From an uncultured Polaribacter sp. (lineage in GTDB: Bacteria; Bacteroidota; Bacteroidia; Flavobacteriales; Flavobacteriaceae), in NCBI GenBank assembly GCA_943846595.1, contig OX044355.1, positions 682,001 to 746,000 on the forward strand: a stretch of DNA of 64,000 bases, in the 5' to 3' direction. Numbering within the stretch: the first letter of the stretch is position 1; each line of letters starts with the position of its first letter. Positions 23,407 to 33,271 of this stretch are shown here, one piece after another. Position numbers and translations under genes: made by a program. Under the pieces are notes generated by a model. The model made no database searches, was not told the origin of the DNA, and saw only the letters and a list, made by a program, of their open reading frames with translations.

Positions 23407-23991
23407 TTACACGAATAATATTTTGATGTTTTGAGCAAAAAGTTTGACAGAGATTGCTAATAAAATGACTCCAAAAACCTTACGGATAATTTGAATTCCA
23501 TTTTGGCCAATAATTTTTTCAATTTTAGAAGACGTTTTAAGAACAATGTAGATTAAAATAACATTGAGCAAAACTGCGACGATAATGTTTTCAATATAAA
23601 ACTCGGATCGTAAAGAGAGTAAGGTGGTTAAACTTCCAGGTCCTGCAATTAAAGGGAAAGCCAATGGAAATACGGTGGCCGTAATGGGTGCGGTATGCTC
23701 GCTGTCTTTGTATAGGGTAATTCCTAAAATCATTTCTAAGGCAATAAAAAATAGGATAAAAGCTCCTGCAACAGCAAAAGAGTTGACGTCAATACCAATA
23801 AGCTCCAATAAACTTTGTCCTAGAAAAAGAAAAATAATCATAATGACTCCAGCAATCAACGAAGCTTTCTCCGATTGAATATGCCCAAACTTTTTTCTTA
23901 AATCTATGATAATTGGAATGTTTCCAACAATATCGATTACAGCAAACAAAACCATAAAAGCCGTAAAAATTTCTTTAAAATTAAAATTCAT
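23407..23991 (-). CDS. MarC/UPF0056 family integral membrane protein
   Basis: 194 residues from the ATG at 23991; an upstream TTG would overlap the promoter. Six hydrophobic helices. The family pattern is visible: FTAFMVLFAVIDIVGNIPI at the N-terminus, then FPLAFPLIAGPGSLTTLLSL in the middle. MarC proteins are predicted transporters of unknown substrate; the early link to antibiotic resistance was not upheld. A TAGTTTTG -7 element lies at 24004-24011. It is divergent from the DUF3109 gene. Confidence 0.88.
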   Translation of the reverse strand: MNFNFKEIFTAFMVLFAVIDIVGNIPIIIDLRKKFGHIQSEKASLIAGVIMIIFLFLGQSLLELIGIDVNSFAVAGAFILFFIALEMILGITLYKDSEHTAPITATVFPLAFPLIAGPGSLTTLLSLRSEFYIENIIVAVLLNVILIYIVLKTSSKIEKIIGQNGIQIIRKVFGVILLAISVKLFAQNIKILFV

Positions 23992-24069
23992 ATTGTTTTT
24001 TTGCAAAACTATTAAACTAACCTCATAACTAGGTAAAGTTAAAGGAAATTTTTATACTATTTTTGTCAG

Positions 24070-24642
24070 ATGTTTCAATTAGGAAAAACCATTGTCTCAG
24101 AAGAGATTATCGAAAAAGATTTCGTGTGTAATTTATCAGCATGCAAAGGCGCATGTTGTGTTGCTGGAGAGGCAGGAGCACCTTTAGATAAAGAGGAAAC
24201 AAAAATTCTTAAAGAAATCTACCCCAAAGTAAAGCCCTTTTTAAGAAAAGAAGGCGTCGCTGTTATTGAAAAAGAAGGCACCTGGATCCCGAATGAATGG
24301 GGCGAGTTAGAAACACCATTAATTAAAGGAGCAGATTGCGCTTACGTGATTTTCGATAAAAAGAACAAGGCCCTTTGTGGTATTGAAGAAGCCTACAACG
24401 CGGGTGTAATCGATTGGAAAAAACCCCTCTCCTGTCATTTGTATCCCATTAGAGTGAAAGATTTTAGTGAGTTTGCTGCCGTAAATTATCATAAATGGGA
24501 AATTTGTGATGCTGCATGTTCCTTAGGAAAAGAACTTCAAGTACCTGTATACACCTTTGTGAAAGAAGCGTTGGTTCGAAAGTTTGGACAAAATTGGTAT
24601 GATCAATTAGAAAAGGTAGCCGCCAAACATTTAAAAAAATAA
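24070..24642 (+). CDS. DUF3109 family protein (cysteine-rich)
   Basis: 190 residues. CNLSACKGACCVAGEAGAPL near residues 20-40, C102 in KALCGIEEAY, SCHLYPIRV near residue 137 and CDAAC near residue 163 form a conserved Cys set, as in YkgJ-related putative zinc or Fe-S proteins. The family is common in Bacteroidota and functionally undefined. TATTTTTG at 24058-24065 fits a -7 box, only 5 nt from the ATG, so the transcript may be nearly leaderless. Confidence 0.85.
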   Translation: MFQLGKTIVSEEIIEKDFVCNLSACKGACCVAGEAGAPLDKEETKILKEIYPKVKPFLRKEGVAVIEKEGTWIPNEWGELETPLIKGADCAYVIFDKKNKALCGIEEAYNAGVIDWKKPLSCHLYPIRVKDFSEFAAVNYHKWEICDAACSLGKELQVPVYTFVKEALVRKFGQNWYDQLEKVAAKHLKK

Positions 24643-25004
24643 CACCTCCTATTGCAAAATTTCTTAGGTTCCAAGAGTTTGTTTAAGTATCCCGTTTTTT
24701 TTGGATTTCATTTTTTAAAAAAAAAAGAGGTTTAAAAAGGGTAAAAAAGAATCTTTGACGAAACCCAATAGAATCAACGGTTTTCAGTTTTTTACCTTCA
24801 TAAGGTATTGTTTTTCAGGCATTTAAAAAAAACAGTAAAAATTAATAAAATTGCTAAAAAGTTCATTTTGTTAAGAACTTCATAGGATTTGTGAATAAGT
24901 ATGACTTTCATTTTGAAACAAAAATTTCAATCTTTGTTAGAGTTGTTTTTAACACATCAAAACGTTAAACAAATATCAAATCTCAAATAAAAAAAACAAA
25001 TCCA
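24643..25004. other. Intergenic region upstream of nrdB
   Basis: 362 nt without a gene. It should hold the nrdBA promoter. I could not identify a clear NrdR box pair. TTGTGAATAA at about 24891 differs by one base from a DnaA box, which is notable before a reductase gene but weak. Confidence 0.35.
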
Positions 25005-25994
25005 ATGTCCGTCAAAGAAGCAGCACTTGTTACAGAACCAATTTTACAACCAAATGATAACCGCTTTGTTATTTTTCCAATTCAACATGATGATCTATGG
25101 GAGTGGTATAAAAAGCAGCAAGCCTGTATTTGGACTGCAGAAGAAGTTGATTTATCAGAAGATGTTTTGGACTGGAATAATAAATTGTCAGAAGACGAGC
25201 GTTACTTTATCAAGCATATTTTAGCCTTTTTTGCAGCTTCAGATGGTATTGTAAATGAAAATCTTGCTGAAAATTTTGTAAATGAAGTACAGTATTCAGA
25301 AGCAAAATTTTTCTATGGTTTTCAAATCATGATGGAAAATGTACATTCAGAAACCTATTCGTTATTAATTGATACTTATGTGAAGAATGAAGCAGAAAAA
25401 GATCAATTGTTTAGAGCCATTGAAGTTTTTCCAGCGATTAAGAAAAAAGCAGAGTGGGCATTAAAATGGATCGAATCCGATTCATTTGCGGAACGATTAA
25501 TTGCATTTGCAGCCGTAGAAGGGATTTTCTTTTCAGGAGCATTTTGTTCGATTTTCTGGTTAAAGAAAAGAGGTTTGTTACCAGGATTGGCATTTTCTAA
25601 TGAATTAATTTCTCGTGATGAAGGAATGCATTGTGATTTTGCGGTGCACCTCCACAACCACCACATCGTAAACAAAGTGCCAAAAGATCGTATTAGAGAG
25701 ATTATTGTAGACGCATTAAACATAGAACGTGAATTTGTAACGGAGTCTTTACCGGTGAGTTTAATTGGAATGAATTCGAAGTTAATGACACAATACTTAG
25801 AATTTGTAACCGATCGTTTGTTGGGTGAATTCAATTGTGAAAAAGAGTACAATGCTACAAATCCATTCGACTTTATGGAAATGATTTCCTTAGAAGGAAA
25901 AACCAATTTCTTTGAAAAAAGAGTTTCAGAATACCAAAAAGCAGGGGTAAAATCTGGAGGAACTGGTAGTATTAGTTTCGATTCAGATTTTTAG
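25005..25994 (+). CDS. nrdB: Ribonucleoside-diphosphate reductase, small subunit
   Basis: 329 residues of the class Ia R2 type, strikingly like eukaryotic R2. WTAEEVDL gives metal ligand Asp49, [13 protein letters not shown] follows, and [16 protein letters not shown] provides Glu111, His114 and the radical Tyr118. [19 protein letters not shown] and [14 protein letters not shown] are also present. It carries the diferric-tyrosyl radical for dNTP synthesis. It lies just upstream of nrdA, in the order nrdB-nrdA. Confidence 0.97.
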   Translation: MSVKEAALVTEPILQPNDNRFVIFPIQHDDLWEWYKKQQACIWTAEEVDLSEDVLDWNNKLSEDERYFIKHILAFFAASDGIVNENLAENFVNEVQYSEAKFFYGFQIMMENVHSETYSLLIDTYVKNEAEKDQLFRAIEVFPAIKKKAEWALKWIESDSFAERLIAFAAVEGIFFSGAFCSIFWLKKRGLLPGLAFSNELISRDEGMHCDFAVHLHNHHIVNKVPKDRIREIIVDALNIEREFVTESLPVSLIGMNSKLMTQYLEFVTDRLLGEFNCEKEYNATNPFDFMEMISLEGKTNFFEKRVSEYQKAGVKSGGTGSISFDSDF

Positions 25995-26092
25995 TGTACT
26001 ACACACACTGTTAACCATAAAATACCTTTGAGCAACAAAAATTGGACGTTTTTGTTGGCTCAAGAATTAACCAAAATAAAACCTATAAATTC

Positions 26093-28486
26093 ATGTTTGT
26101 ACTAAAAAGAGACGGCAAAAACGAGCCAGTGATGTTCGACAAGATCACGGCCAGAGTAAAGAAAATGTGTTACGGATTGAACAAAATTGTTGATCCCGTA
26201 AAAGTTGCCATGCGTGTAATTGAAGGTTTATATGACGGTGTTACCACATCCGAATTAGACAATTTAGCAGCAGAAACCGCCGCTACAATGACAACAGCAC
26301 ATCCCGATTATGCAAAATTAGCTGCAAGGATTGCCGTTTCTAATCTACATAAAAACACCAAAAAATCGTTCTCAGAAACCATGGACGATTTGTACTATTA
26401 TGTAAATCCACGTACAGAAAAAAAAGCCCCTTTGCTGGCAGATGAGATCTATGAGATTATCAAAGCAAATGCAGAAAAATTAGACTCTACAATTATTTAC
26501 AATAGAGATTTCAATTATGATTATTTTGGTTTTAAAACACTCGAGCGCTCTTATTTATTAAAATTAAATGGAGTTATTGCAGAACGTCCACAACACATGC
26601 TTATGCGTGTTTCTATCGGTATTCATAAAAATGATATTGATGAAGCTATTGCAACCTACGAGTTGATGAGTAAAAAATACTTTACCCATGCAACGCCAAC
26701 CTTATTTAACGCAGGAACTCCAAAACCACAAATGTCCTCTTGTTTCTTATTGCAAATGCAAGACGATAGTATCGAGGGAATTTATGATACACTAAAACAA
26801 ACCGCAAAAATATCACAATCTGCTGGAGGTATTGGATTGTCTTTACACAACATTAGAGCGACCGGTTCTTATATTGCAGGAACCAACGGAACTTCAAACG
26901 GGATTGTACCGATGCTAAAAGTATTTAACGATACGGCACGTTATGTAGATCAAGGAGGAGGAAAACGGAAAGGATCATTTGCAATGTACTTAGAGCCTTG
27001 GCATGCAGATATTTTTGACTTTTTAGATTTAAAGAAAAATCATGGAAAAGAAGAAATGCGTGCAAGAGATTTATTTTATGCGATGTGGGTTTCAGACTTA
27101 TTCATGGCTCGTGTACAAGAAGATGCAGATTGGACGTTAATGTGTCCGCACGAATGTCCACACTTATATGATACTTATGGAGAAGAGTTTGAGCGTTTGT
27201 ACACCAGTTATGAAGCTGCAGGAAAAGGGAGAAAAACAATCAAAGCACGAGACCTTTGGGAGAAGATTTTGGAATCTCAAATCGAAACAGGGACCCCATA
27301 TATGTTGTATAAAGATGCAGCAAACCGCAAATCTAACCAGAAAAATTTAGGAACCATTCGTTCTTCAAATTTATGTACTGAGATTATGGAGTATACTGCA
27401 AAAGACGAAGTTGCAGTATGTAACTTAGCGTCTATTGCATTGCCAATGTTCATCTCTGAAAAGGAAACCGGAGAGAAATACTTCAATCATAAAAAATTAT
27501 ATGATGTTACTAAAAAAGTAATTCGAAACCTAGATACAGTGATCGATGCTAATTTTTACCCTGTAATTGAAGCAGAAAATTCCAATTTTAGACACCGGCC
27601 TGTAGGTTTAGGAATCCAAGGCTTAGCAGATGCTTTTATCATGTTACGCTTGCCTTTTACTTCTGATGAAGCAAAAAAATTGAATCAGGACATCTTTGAA
27701 ACCATGTATTTTGCAGCCGTTACTTCTTCAATGGAAATCGCAAAAGCAAAAGAACCGTATTCTACCTTTAAAGGATCTCCAATGTCAGAAGGAGAATTTC
27801 AATACAATATGTGGGGAATTAAAGATGATGAATTGAGTGGAAACTGGGATTGGGCAAAATTACGAAAACAAGTAATGAAGCACGGAGTTAGAAATTCCCT
27901 ATTAGTGGCACCAATGCCAACAGCATCTACTTCTCAAATCTTAGGAAACAACGAAGCATTTGAACCATATACCTCTAACATTTATACTAGAAGAGTTTTA
28001 TCAGGGGAGTTTATTGTTGTAAACAAACATTTGTTAGAAGACTTAGTAGAATTAGGCCTGTGGGACAATAGCATGAAAGAAGATATCATGCGTGCAAACG
28101 GTTCGATCCAACATATTGAAGCAATTCCAGCAGAATTAAGAGAACTGTACAAAACAGTTTGGGAAATGAGTATGAAAGATATCATCGATATGGCGCGCCA
28201 AAGAGGATATTTTATCGATCAATCTCAATCATTAAACTTGTTTATGAAAGATCCAGATTATGCAAAATTAACCTCTATGCATTTTTATGCTTGGAAGTCT
28301 GGATTAAAAACAGGAATGTATTATTTAAGAACAAAATCAGCAGTCAATGCAATTCAGTTCACACTTTCAAAAGAAAAGAAAGCAGACGCACCAGACGCAC
28401 CATTAAGCCCAGAAGAATTCAAAGCCATGGTAGATGCTGCCAGAGATAATGACGCACCAGATGATTGCTTAATGTGTGGTTCTTAA
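26093..28486 (+). CDS. nrdA: Ribonucleoside-diphosphate reductase, large subunit
   Basis: 797 residues from the [12 protein letters not shown]; an upstream TTG (26042) would add 17 residues that do not look conserved. The ATP-cone (about 1-90) provides the activity switch. [19 protein letters not shown] carries the first redox Cys, NLCTEI and CNLASIALP the loop region with the thiyl and second Cys, and [23 protein letters not shown] the finger region. The C-terminal CLMCGS is the redox shuttle pair. It reduces ribonucleoside diphosphates together with NrdB. A terminator follows. Confidence 0.97.
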   Translation: MFVLKRDGKNEPVMFDKITARVKKMCYGLNKIVDPVKVAMRVIEGLYDGVTTSELDNLAAETAATMTTAHPDYAKLAARIAVSNLHKNTKKSFSETMDDLYYYVNPRTEKKAPLLADEIYEIIKANAEKLDSTIIYNRDFNYDYFGFKTLERSYLLKLNGVIAERPQHMLMRVSIGIHKNDIDEAIATYELMSKKYFTHATPTLFNAGTPKPQMSSCFLLQMQDDSIEGIYDTLKQTAKISQSAGGIGLSLHNIRATGSYIAGTNGTSNGIVPMLKVFNDTARYVDQGGGKRKGSFAMYLEPWHADIFDFLDLKKNHGKEEMRARDLFYAMWVSDLFMARVQEDADWTLMCPHECPHLYDTYGEEFERLYTSYEAAGKGRKTIKARDLWEKILESQIETGTPYMLYKDAANRKSNQKNLGTIRSSNLCTEIMEYTAKDEVAVCNLASIALPMFISEKETGEKYFNHKKLYDVTKKVIRNLDTVIDANFYPVIEAENSNFRHRPVGLGIQGLADAFIMLRLPFTSDEAKKLNQDIFETMYFAAVTSSMEIAKAKEPYSTFKGSPMSEGEFQYNMWGIKDDELSGNWDWAKLRKQVMKHGVRNSLLVAPMPTASTSQILGNNEAFEPYTSNIYTRRVLSGEFIVVNKHLLEDLVELGLWDNSMKEDIMRANGSIQHIEAIPAELRELYKTVWEMSMKDIIDMARQRGYFIDQSQSLNLFMKDPDYAKLTSMHFYAWKSGLKTGMYYLRTKSAVNAIQFTLSKEKKADAPDAPLSPEEFKAMVDAARDNDAPDDCLMCGS

Positions 28487-28510
28487 AAAAAGGAAATTAA
28501 AGATTGATAA

Positions 28511-28539
28511 AAAGAGATGTAGCAATGCATCTCTTTTTT
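28511..28539 (+). terminator. Intrinsic terminator after nrdA
   Basis: AAAGAGATG and CATCTCTTT pair around an 8-nt loop, followed by T residues. It begins 25 nt past the nrdA stop. Confidence 0.85.
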
Positions 28540-28639
28540 GTATTTTCGTACCAGGCTCCTTCCATTATGGGTAGGAGATTAATAACACAAAACACTGAGC
28601 CATTCAATCAGTTTCAGAATATTTAAATCTATAGCCTCC

Positions 28640-29980
28640 ATGAACTGGGAACAACTTCTTTCGTTAAAACGCGCAGGCGACTCACAAAAGCGCCCAAGAG
28701 CAGCACAAGATGAAACCCGTTTAGGGTTTGATGTCGATTTTGATCGCATTATATTTTCTTCGGCATTTAGAAGTCTACAAGATAAAACACAAGTAATTCC
28801 ACTTTCCCAAACTGACTTTGTACACACGCGATTAACCCACAGTTTAGAAGTTTCTGTTGTCGGACGAACCCTTGGAAGAAAAGTTGGAAAAGTCTTGTTA
28901 GAACGTCATCCAAACTTAGCCGAATTGGGATATACTTTTAATGATTTTGGGGCTATTGTGGCAGCAGCCTCGGTCATGCATGATATTGGAAATCCACCCT
29001 TCGGGCATTCTGGCGAAAAAGCAATTGGAGAGTATTTTAAATCTGGAGAAGGAGTAAAATACAAAGCACAACTGACAGCAAAAGAATACCAAGATCTTAT
29101 TGATTTTGAAGGAAATGCCAATGGGTTTAAAATTTTAACAGCAACAAAAGACGGTGTTCCTGGCGGTTTGCGATTATCCTATGCGACCTTAGGAGCGTTT
29201 TTAAAATACCCAAAAGAAAGCTTACCGAAAAAGCCGACTAAACATGTTGTAGACAAAAAATACGGTGTTTTTCAATCTGAAAAACCCGAATTTATAGACA
29301 TTGTTCAGGATTTGGGCATGTTGCAAAAATCGACCTCGCCAGACATTTCATTTTACAGGCACCCCTTGGCCTATTTGGTAGAAGCAGCCGATGATATTTG
29401 TTATACCATTATCGATTTTGAAGATGGAATCAACCTAGGATTAATAGAAGAAGAGTATGCTTTAGAATACTTGATCAATCTTGTAAGAGACCGTATAGAT
29501 TCTAAAAAATACCACAGTTTGCAGCACACCAAAGACCGCGTGAGCTATCTGCGCGCCTTGGCAATCAATACACTAATCAATCAAGCAGTGCAGATATTTT
29601 TAGACAATGAAGAAAGTATTCTAACAGGAAATTTTGACAAATCATTGTTAGAAAAATGTTCTTATGAAGCACAAATTAATGACATCATAAAAATTAGTAT
29701 TGACAAAATTTACAAAAGTCAAGAAGTGGTAGAAAAAGAAGTAGCAGGCTATCGCATCATTGCCGACTTATTACATGTTTTTGTGAGTGCCGTTAACAAT
29801 AAATACGATCAAAATTATTCGAATTATGATCAGCTAATTTTAAATTTATTACCGAAAGAATACCAATCAGAAGACACTAGTTTATACAATCGAATTATGC
29901 AGATCTGTAGTTATGTATCAAGAATGTCAGATAGTTATGCAATCCGAACGCATCAAAAATTAACAGGAAATATTATATAA
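28640..29980 (+). CDS. dgt: Deoxyguanosinetriphosphate triphosphohydrolase-like protein
   Basis: 446 residues. It hydrolyses dNTPs to deoxynucleoside and triphosphate. The N-terminal RLGFDVDFDRIIFSSAFRSLQDKTQV and THSLEV segments are typical, and the HD metal site is in VMHDIGNPPFGHSGE near residue 115. YLVEAADDICYTIIDFEDG near 245 supplies another metal-site Asp. Its place directly after nrdBA puts dNTP synthesis and breakdown side by side. Confidence 0.92.
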   Translation: MNWEQLLSLKRAGDSQKRPRAAQDETRLGFDVDFDRIIFSSAFRSLQDKTQVIPLSQTDFVHTRLTHSLEVSVVGRTLGRKVGKVLLERHPNLAELGYTFNDFGAIVAAASVMHDIGNPPFGHSGEKAIGEYFKSGEGVKYKAQLTAKEYQDLIDFEGNANGFKILTATKDGVPGGLRLSYATLGAFLKYPKESLPKKPTKHVVDKKYGVFQSEKPEFIDIVQDLGMLQKSTSPDISFYRHPLAYLVEAADDICYTIIDFEDGINLGLIEEEYALEYLINLVRDRIDSKKYHSLQHTKDRVSYLRALAINTLINQAVQIFLDNEESILTGNFDKSLLEKCSYEAQINDIIKISIDKIYKSQEVVEKEVAGYRIIADLLHVFVSAVNNKYDQNYSNYDQLILNLLPKEYQSEDTSLYNRIMQICSYVSRMSDSYAIRTHQKLTGNII

Positions 29981-30020
29981 TATTAATAATTTGAATGCTT
30001 AAATTTGAATGTAAAAAATA

Positions 30021-33000
30021 ATGCCATCAATTATGAAGAAAAAATACCTTTTATCAATCCTAGTTATAGTTATTGCTAGTTTATTATATGTTCAATCAGA
30101 AACAGAAGATAAAACAGCACAGCTAAAAAAATCTCATGCAGATTTCTTACGAAACCATCCGTATAACAAAACGAAAAGTTTATCTAAGCAGGAAAGGAAG
30201 TTACAAGGGTTGCCTCCCAATGCTTTTTTTGAACAAGAGTATTTGAACGAGATAAATCCTGCTACAGGGAGAACCCATAAAGAAAATGTATTTCAACTTC
30301 AAAACGACCTAGAAGCTTTAAGGCAATCAGGAAGAACTCCTGGTGATGGAGATGATACTGCATGGCAGGACAGAGGCCCAGACAATGTTGGAGGAAGAAC
30401 ACGTGCTTTAATTTTTGATCCCAATGATGGAAGTCAAGAAACAGTATACGCTGGAGGAGTGAGTGGTGGTTTGTGGAAAAATACCAACATTTCAAATGCA
30501 GGAGCTGTATGGACGCAGGTAGATATTCCAGAAAACTTAGCTGTTTCATGTATTGCTATCGACCCAAATGATTCCATGACCTGGTATGTAGGTACCGGAG
30601 AATCTTATGTTGGAGGAGATGTCAATGGAAATGGTGTTTGGAGAACAACAGACGGAGGCGCTACTTGGGCCCATGTTTTTGGAGGTGTCGAAGGAGAAAC
30701 CCTTTTTGAAGCAAATGCTAAAATGGTTATCAATAGTCCAACAAGTATTGCTGGAGACTATTTTGCAGTGCTATCTACCAGTTTTGGTGGTGGCCTCAAC
30801 CCACCCGTTACGGCAGATTTAGTGTTAGCAGATGATGGTGTGACACCCACAGAGGATGGTTGTACAGCCCTAAATAATTCTGCAGCCATTAGTGGTAAAA
30901 TTGCGGTCATTCGAAGAGGAAGTTGTCCCTTTGTAGACAAAGTGAATAATGCACAAGATGCAGGAGCAATTGCCGTAATAATTGTAAATAATGTGCCTGG
31001 AATCCCTATCAATCAAGGAGGAGATGATGCTAATATTACCATCCCTACCGTGATGATTTCTAAAGACGACGGTGCCCGTGTGATGGATGCATTGACAGGA
31101 GGTTCTGTGAATGTAACACTCTCTAGCACCAGAGGTAATGGATCCAATTTTATTGTATCCAATGGAGTACAGCACGTAAATGACATTGTTGTGAGAGACA
31201 ATGGAGGCGTTTCAGAAGTGTTTGTAGCAGCAGGAGATGCGGTTTATGGAATTGCATCCCCTTCTACATTATTTGGAATTCATGACCGAGGGGTATACAA
31301 ATCTACAGACGGTACCACGTTTACAAAATTAACCCTTCCAACAAACTCAGAAGGAGGAATACACGAACCAAACAACATAAAAATAGCTGCAGATAATTCT
31401 GTCTATGTATCCACAACATCGGATATTCTCGGCGATGGAGGAGGAGCGATTTTTCAATCAACGAATGCAGATGCCACTAATTTTGCATTGAAACATACTG
31501 TTCCCAATGGAAGAAGAGTTGAAATTGCTTGCTCAAAAACCGATGCCGCTAAAATATATGTATTGGCACAATTGAGTACTTCTGGAGCTCCAGTTGGACT
31601 TTATAAAACCACCAATGCCTTTGGAAGCGTATCCACCTTAGCACTTCCAGAGGACGCTGATTCCGGGATTCCTTCTACTGATTTTACAAGAGGCCAGGCT
31701 TTTTATGATTTATTATTAGGTGTAGCTCCAAATAATGATGAAAAAATATTTGTAGGTGGAATCGATTTGTTTAAAAGTACCAACGGAGGGAATTCCTATT
31801 CTCAAATATCGAAATGGTCAAATAACAATTTTTTATCTGGGTTAAATGTTTCTTTAGTTCATGCCGATCAGCACGGTTTGGCTTTTGCTGGAAACTCATC
31901 AACCAGAATGCTTTTTTCGAATGACGGCGGGGTGTATTTCTCGAATGATGGAGGGGTAAATATCAATGCAAGAAACAATGGATACAATACCGTACAATTT
32001 TATACAGTAGGAGTTGCACCAACAACAGCGGCCATTGGAGATAACTTTATTGCTGGAGCCCAAGACAACGGAACCCAATTGTTTACAAATGCGAGTGCAG
32101 GCGTAAATAGTTCTACCCAAGCACAAGGAGGAGATGGTGCGTATAGTTTCTTCGATCAAGACGGGACAGACAACTATTACATTTCAAATTATGTGTATAA
32201 CAATAACATTCGCTCTCGGAATGCAACGTCAGGTTTACTTACCATTATCAATTCGGAGTCAACGAATAAGGGGGATTTTATCAATCAAGAAGAACTGGAC
32301 TCGAATTTAGATATTTTATATTCCAATTATTCAACAGGAACGATTTATGAGATTAGAAGATATAAGAACACAAACTCAGGTACTGCAAATGTAAATAAGG
32401 CTACATTAAGTGACAACTTAATGGATCAAGCACCTTCAGCGATGAAAGTTTCTCCATATACCACAACAGCTTCGAAATTACTCGCAGGCTTAAAAAATGG
32501 GAAAATCATACAAATTGACAATGCAGATGGAGACTCTCCAACCTGGTCTGAAATTACAGGACCCGAATTTGTTGGAACCGTTTCTGATATCGAATTTGGT
32601 GCAAGTGAGAATGAAATTTTTGTAACCATGCACAATTATGGTGTAAAAAACATTTGGTATTCTAGTGATGCTGGTGCGAATTGGTCTTCTAAAGAAGGTG
32701 ATTTCCCAGACATTCCTGTAAAAGCCATTTTACAAAATCCGTTAAGACCTGAAGAAGTAATTATTGGAACAGAATTAGGGGTTTGGAAAACAGCAAACTT
32801 TAACGCCGAAAACCCAAATTGGGTGCAGTCCAATAATGGGATGAAAAACGTAAAAGTAATGGATCTTGATTTAAGAGATGACAATGCTGTTTTTGCTGCT
32901 ACTTATGGTAGAGGTGTTTTCTCAGGACAATTTACCGAGGCATCAGCGTCTGTAGATGAAGTATTGAAAGGCAATGAAACATTTACTGTATACCCAACCG

Positions 33001-33218
33001 TGTCAAAGGGAGATTTTACCATCTATGGAAAAAACGAATTAAAGATCTCACAAGTAGCAGTATTTGATCTTAGAGGAAGACAGGTATACGCAGCAACCTT
33101 GGACTTTAATACCAACGAAAGACAAGAAATTTCTATAAACACCAGTGCAGGAGTTTACATTGTAAACGTAATCGATGAGGCTGGTAGAAAAGCTTCAAAG
33201 AAAATTGTGATTGAATAA
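30021..33218 (+). CDS. Large T9SS-secreted beta-propeller protein with PA domain
   Basis: 1065 residues (or 1061 from the second ATG, MKKKYLL). The signal-like hydrophobic start is YLLSILVIVIASLLYV. WQDRGPDNVGGRTRALIFDP begins a sialidase/VPS10-like propeller with repeated W-K-S/T-D-G-G and asp-box-like phrases (VWRTTDGGATW, VYKSTDGTTF, IWYSSDAGANW). A protease-associated (PA) domain is inserted at about 235-370 (GKIAVIRRGSCPFVDKV). The last 80 residues are a type A T9SS sorting domain (VYPTVSKGDFTIYG, then an end with KKIVIE). It is predicted to be secreted or surface-bound. No protease site was seen. Confidence 0.88.
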   Translation: MPSIMKKKYLLSILVIVIASLLYVQSETEDKTAQLKKSHADFLRNHPYNKTKSLSKQERKLQGLPPNAFFEQEYLNEINPATGRTHKENVFQLQNDLEALRQSGRTPGDGDDTAWQDRGPDNVGGRTRALIFDPNDGSQETVYAGGVSGGLWKNTNISNAGAVWTQVDIPENLAVSCIAIDPNDSMTWYVGTGESYVGGDVNGNGVWRTTDGGATWAHVFGGVEGETLFEANAKMVINSPTSIAGDYFAVLSTSFGGGLNPPVTADLVLADDGVTPTEDGCTALNNSAAISGKIAVIRRGSCPFVDKVNNAQDAGAIAVIIVNNVPGIPINQGGDDANITIPTVMISKDDGARVMDALTGGSVNVTLSSTRGNGSNFIVSNGVQHVNDIVVRDNGGVSEVFVAAGDAVYGIASPSTLFGIHDRGVYKSTDGTTFTKLTLPTNSEGGIHEPNNIKIAADNSVYVSTTSDILGDGGGAIFQSTNADATNFALKHTVPNGRRVEIACSKTDAAKIYVLAQLSTSGAPVGLYKTTNAFGSVSTLALPEDADSGIPSTDFTRGQAFYDLLLGVAPNNDEKIFVGGIDLFKSTNGGNSYSQISKWSNNNFLSGLNVSLVHADQHGLAFAGNSSTRMLFSNDGGVYFSNDGGVNINARNNGYNTVQFYTVGVAPTTAAIGDNFIAGAQDNGTQLFTNASAGVNSSTQAQGGDGAYSFFDQDGTDNYYISNYVYNNNIRSRNATSGLLTIINSESTNKGDFINQEELDSNLDILYSNYSTGTIYEIRRYKNTNSGTANVNKATLSDNLMDQAPSAMKVSPYTTTASKLLAGLKNGKIIQIDNADGDSPTWSEITGPEFVGTVSDIEFGASENEIFVTMHNYGVKNIWYSSDAGANWSSKEGDFPDIPVKAILQNPLRPEEVIIGTELGVWKTANFNAENPNWVQSNNGMKNVKVMDLDLRDDNAVFAATYGRGVFSGQFTEASASVDEVLKGNETFTVYPTVSKGDFTIYGKNELKISQVAVFDLRGRQVYAATLDFNTNERQEISINTSAGVYIVNVIDEAGRKASKKIVIE

Positions 33219-33240
33219 TTAGATATTAGAAAATTAATTA

Positions 33241-33271
33241 AAAAAAGACGCTATTATTAGCGTCTTTTTTT
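33241..33271. terminator. Bidirectional terminator between the propeller gene and dxs
   Basis: AAAAAAGACGCTA and TAGCGTCTTTTTT form a perfect stem with a TTAT loop. The dxs stop codon (33270-33272) lies in its T run. Confidence 0.88.

Noticed and set aside
24643..25004. Cobalamin riboswitch or NrdR boxes before nrdB
   Set aside because: I could not find a B12-box-like core or a clear pair of NrdR palindromes; the weak DnaA-like word is not enough.
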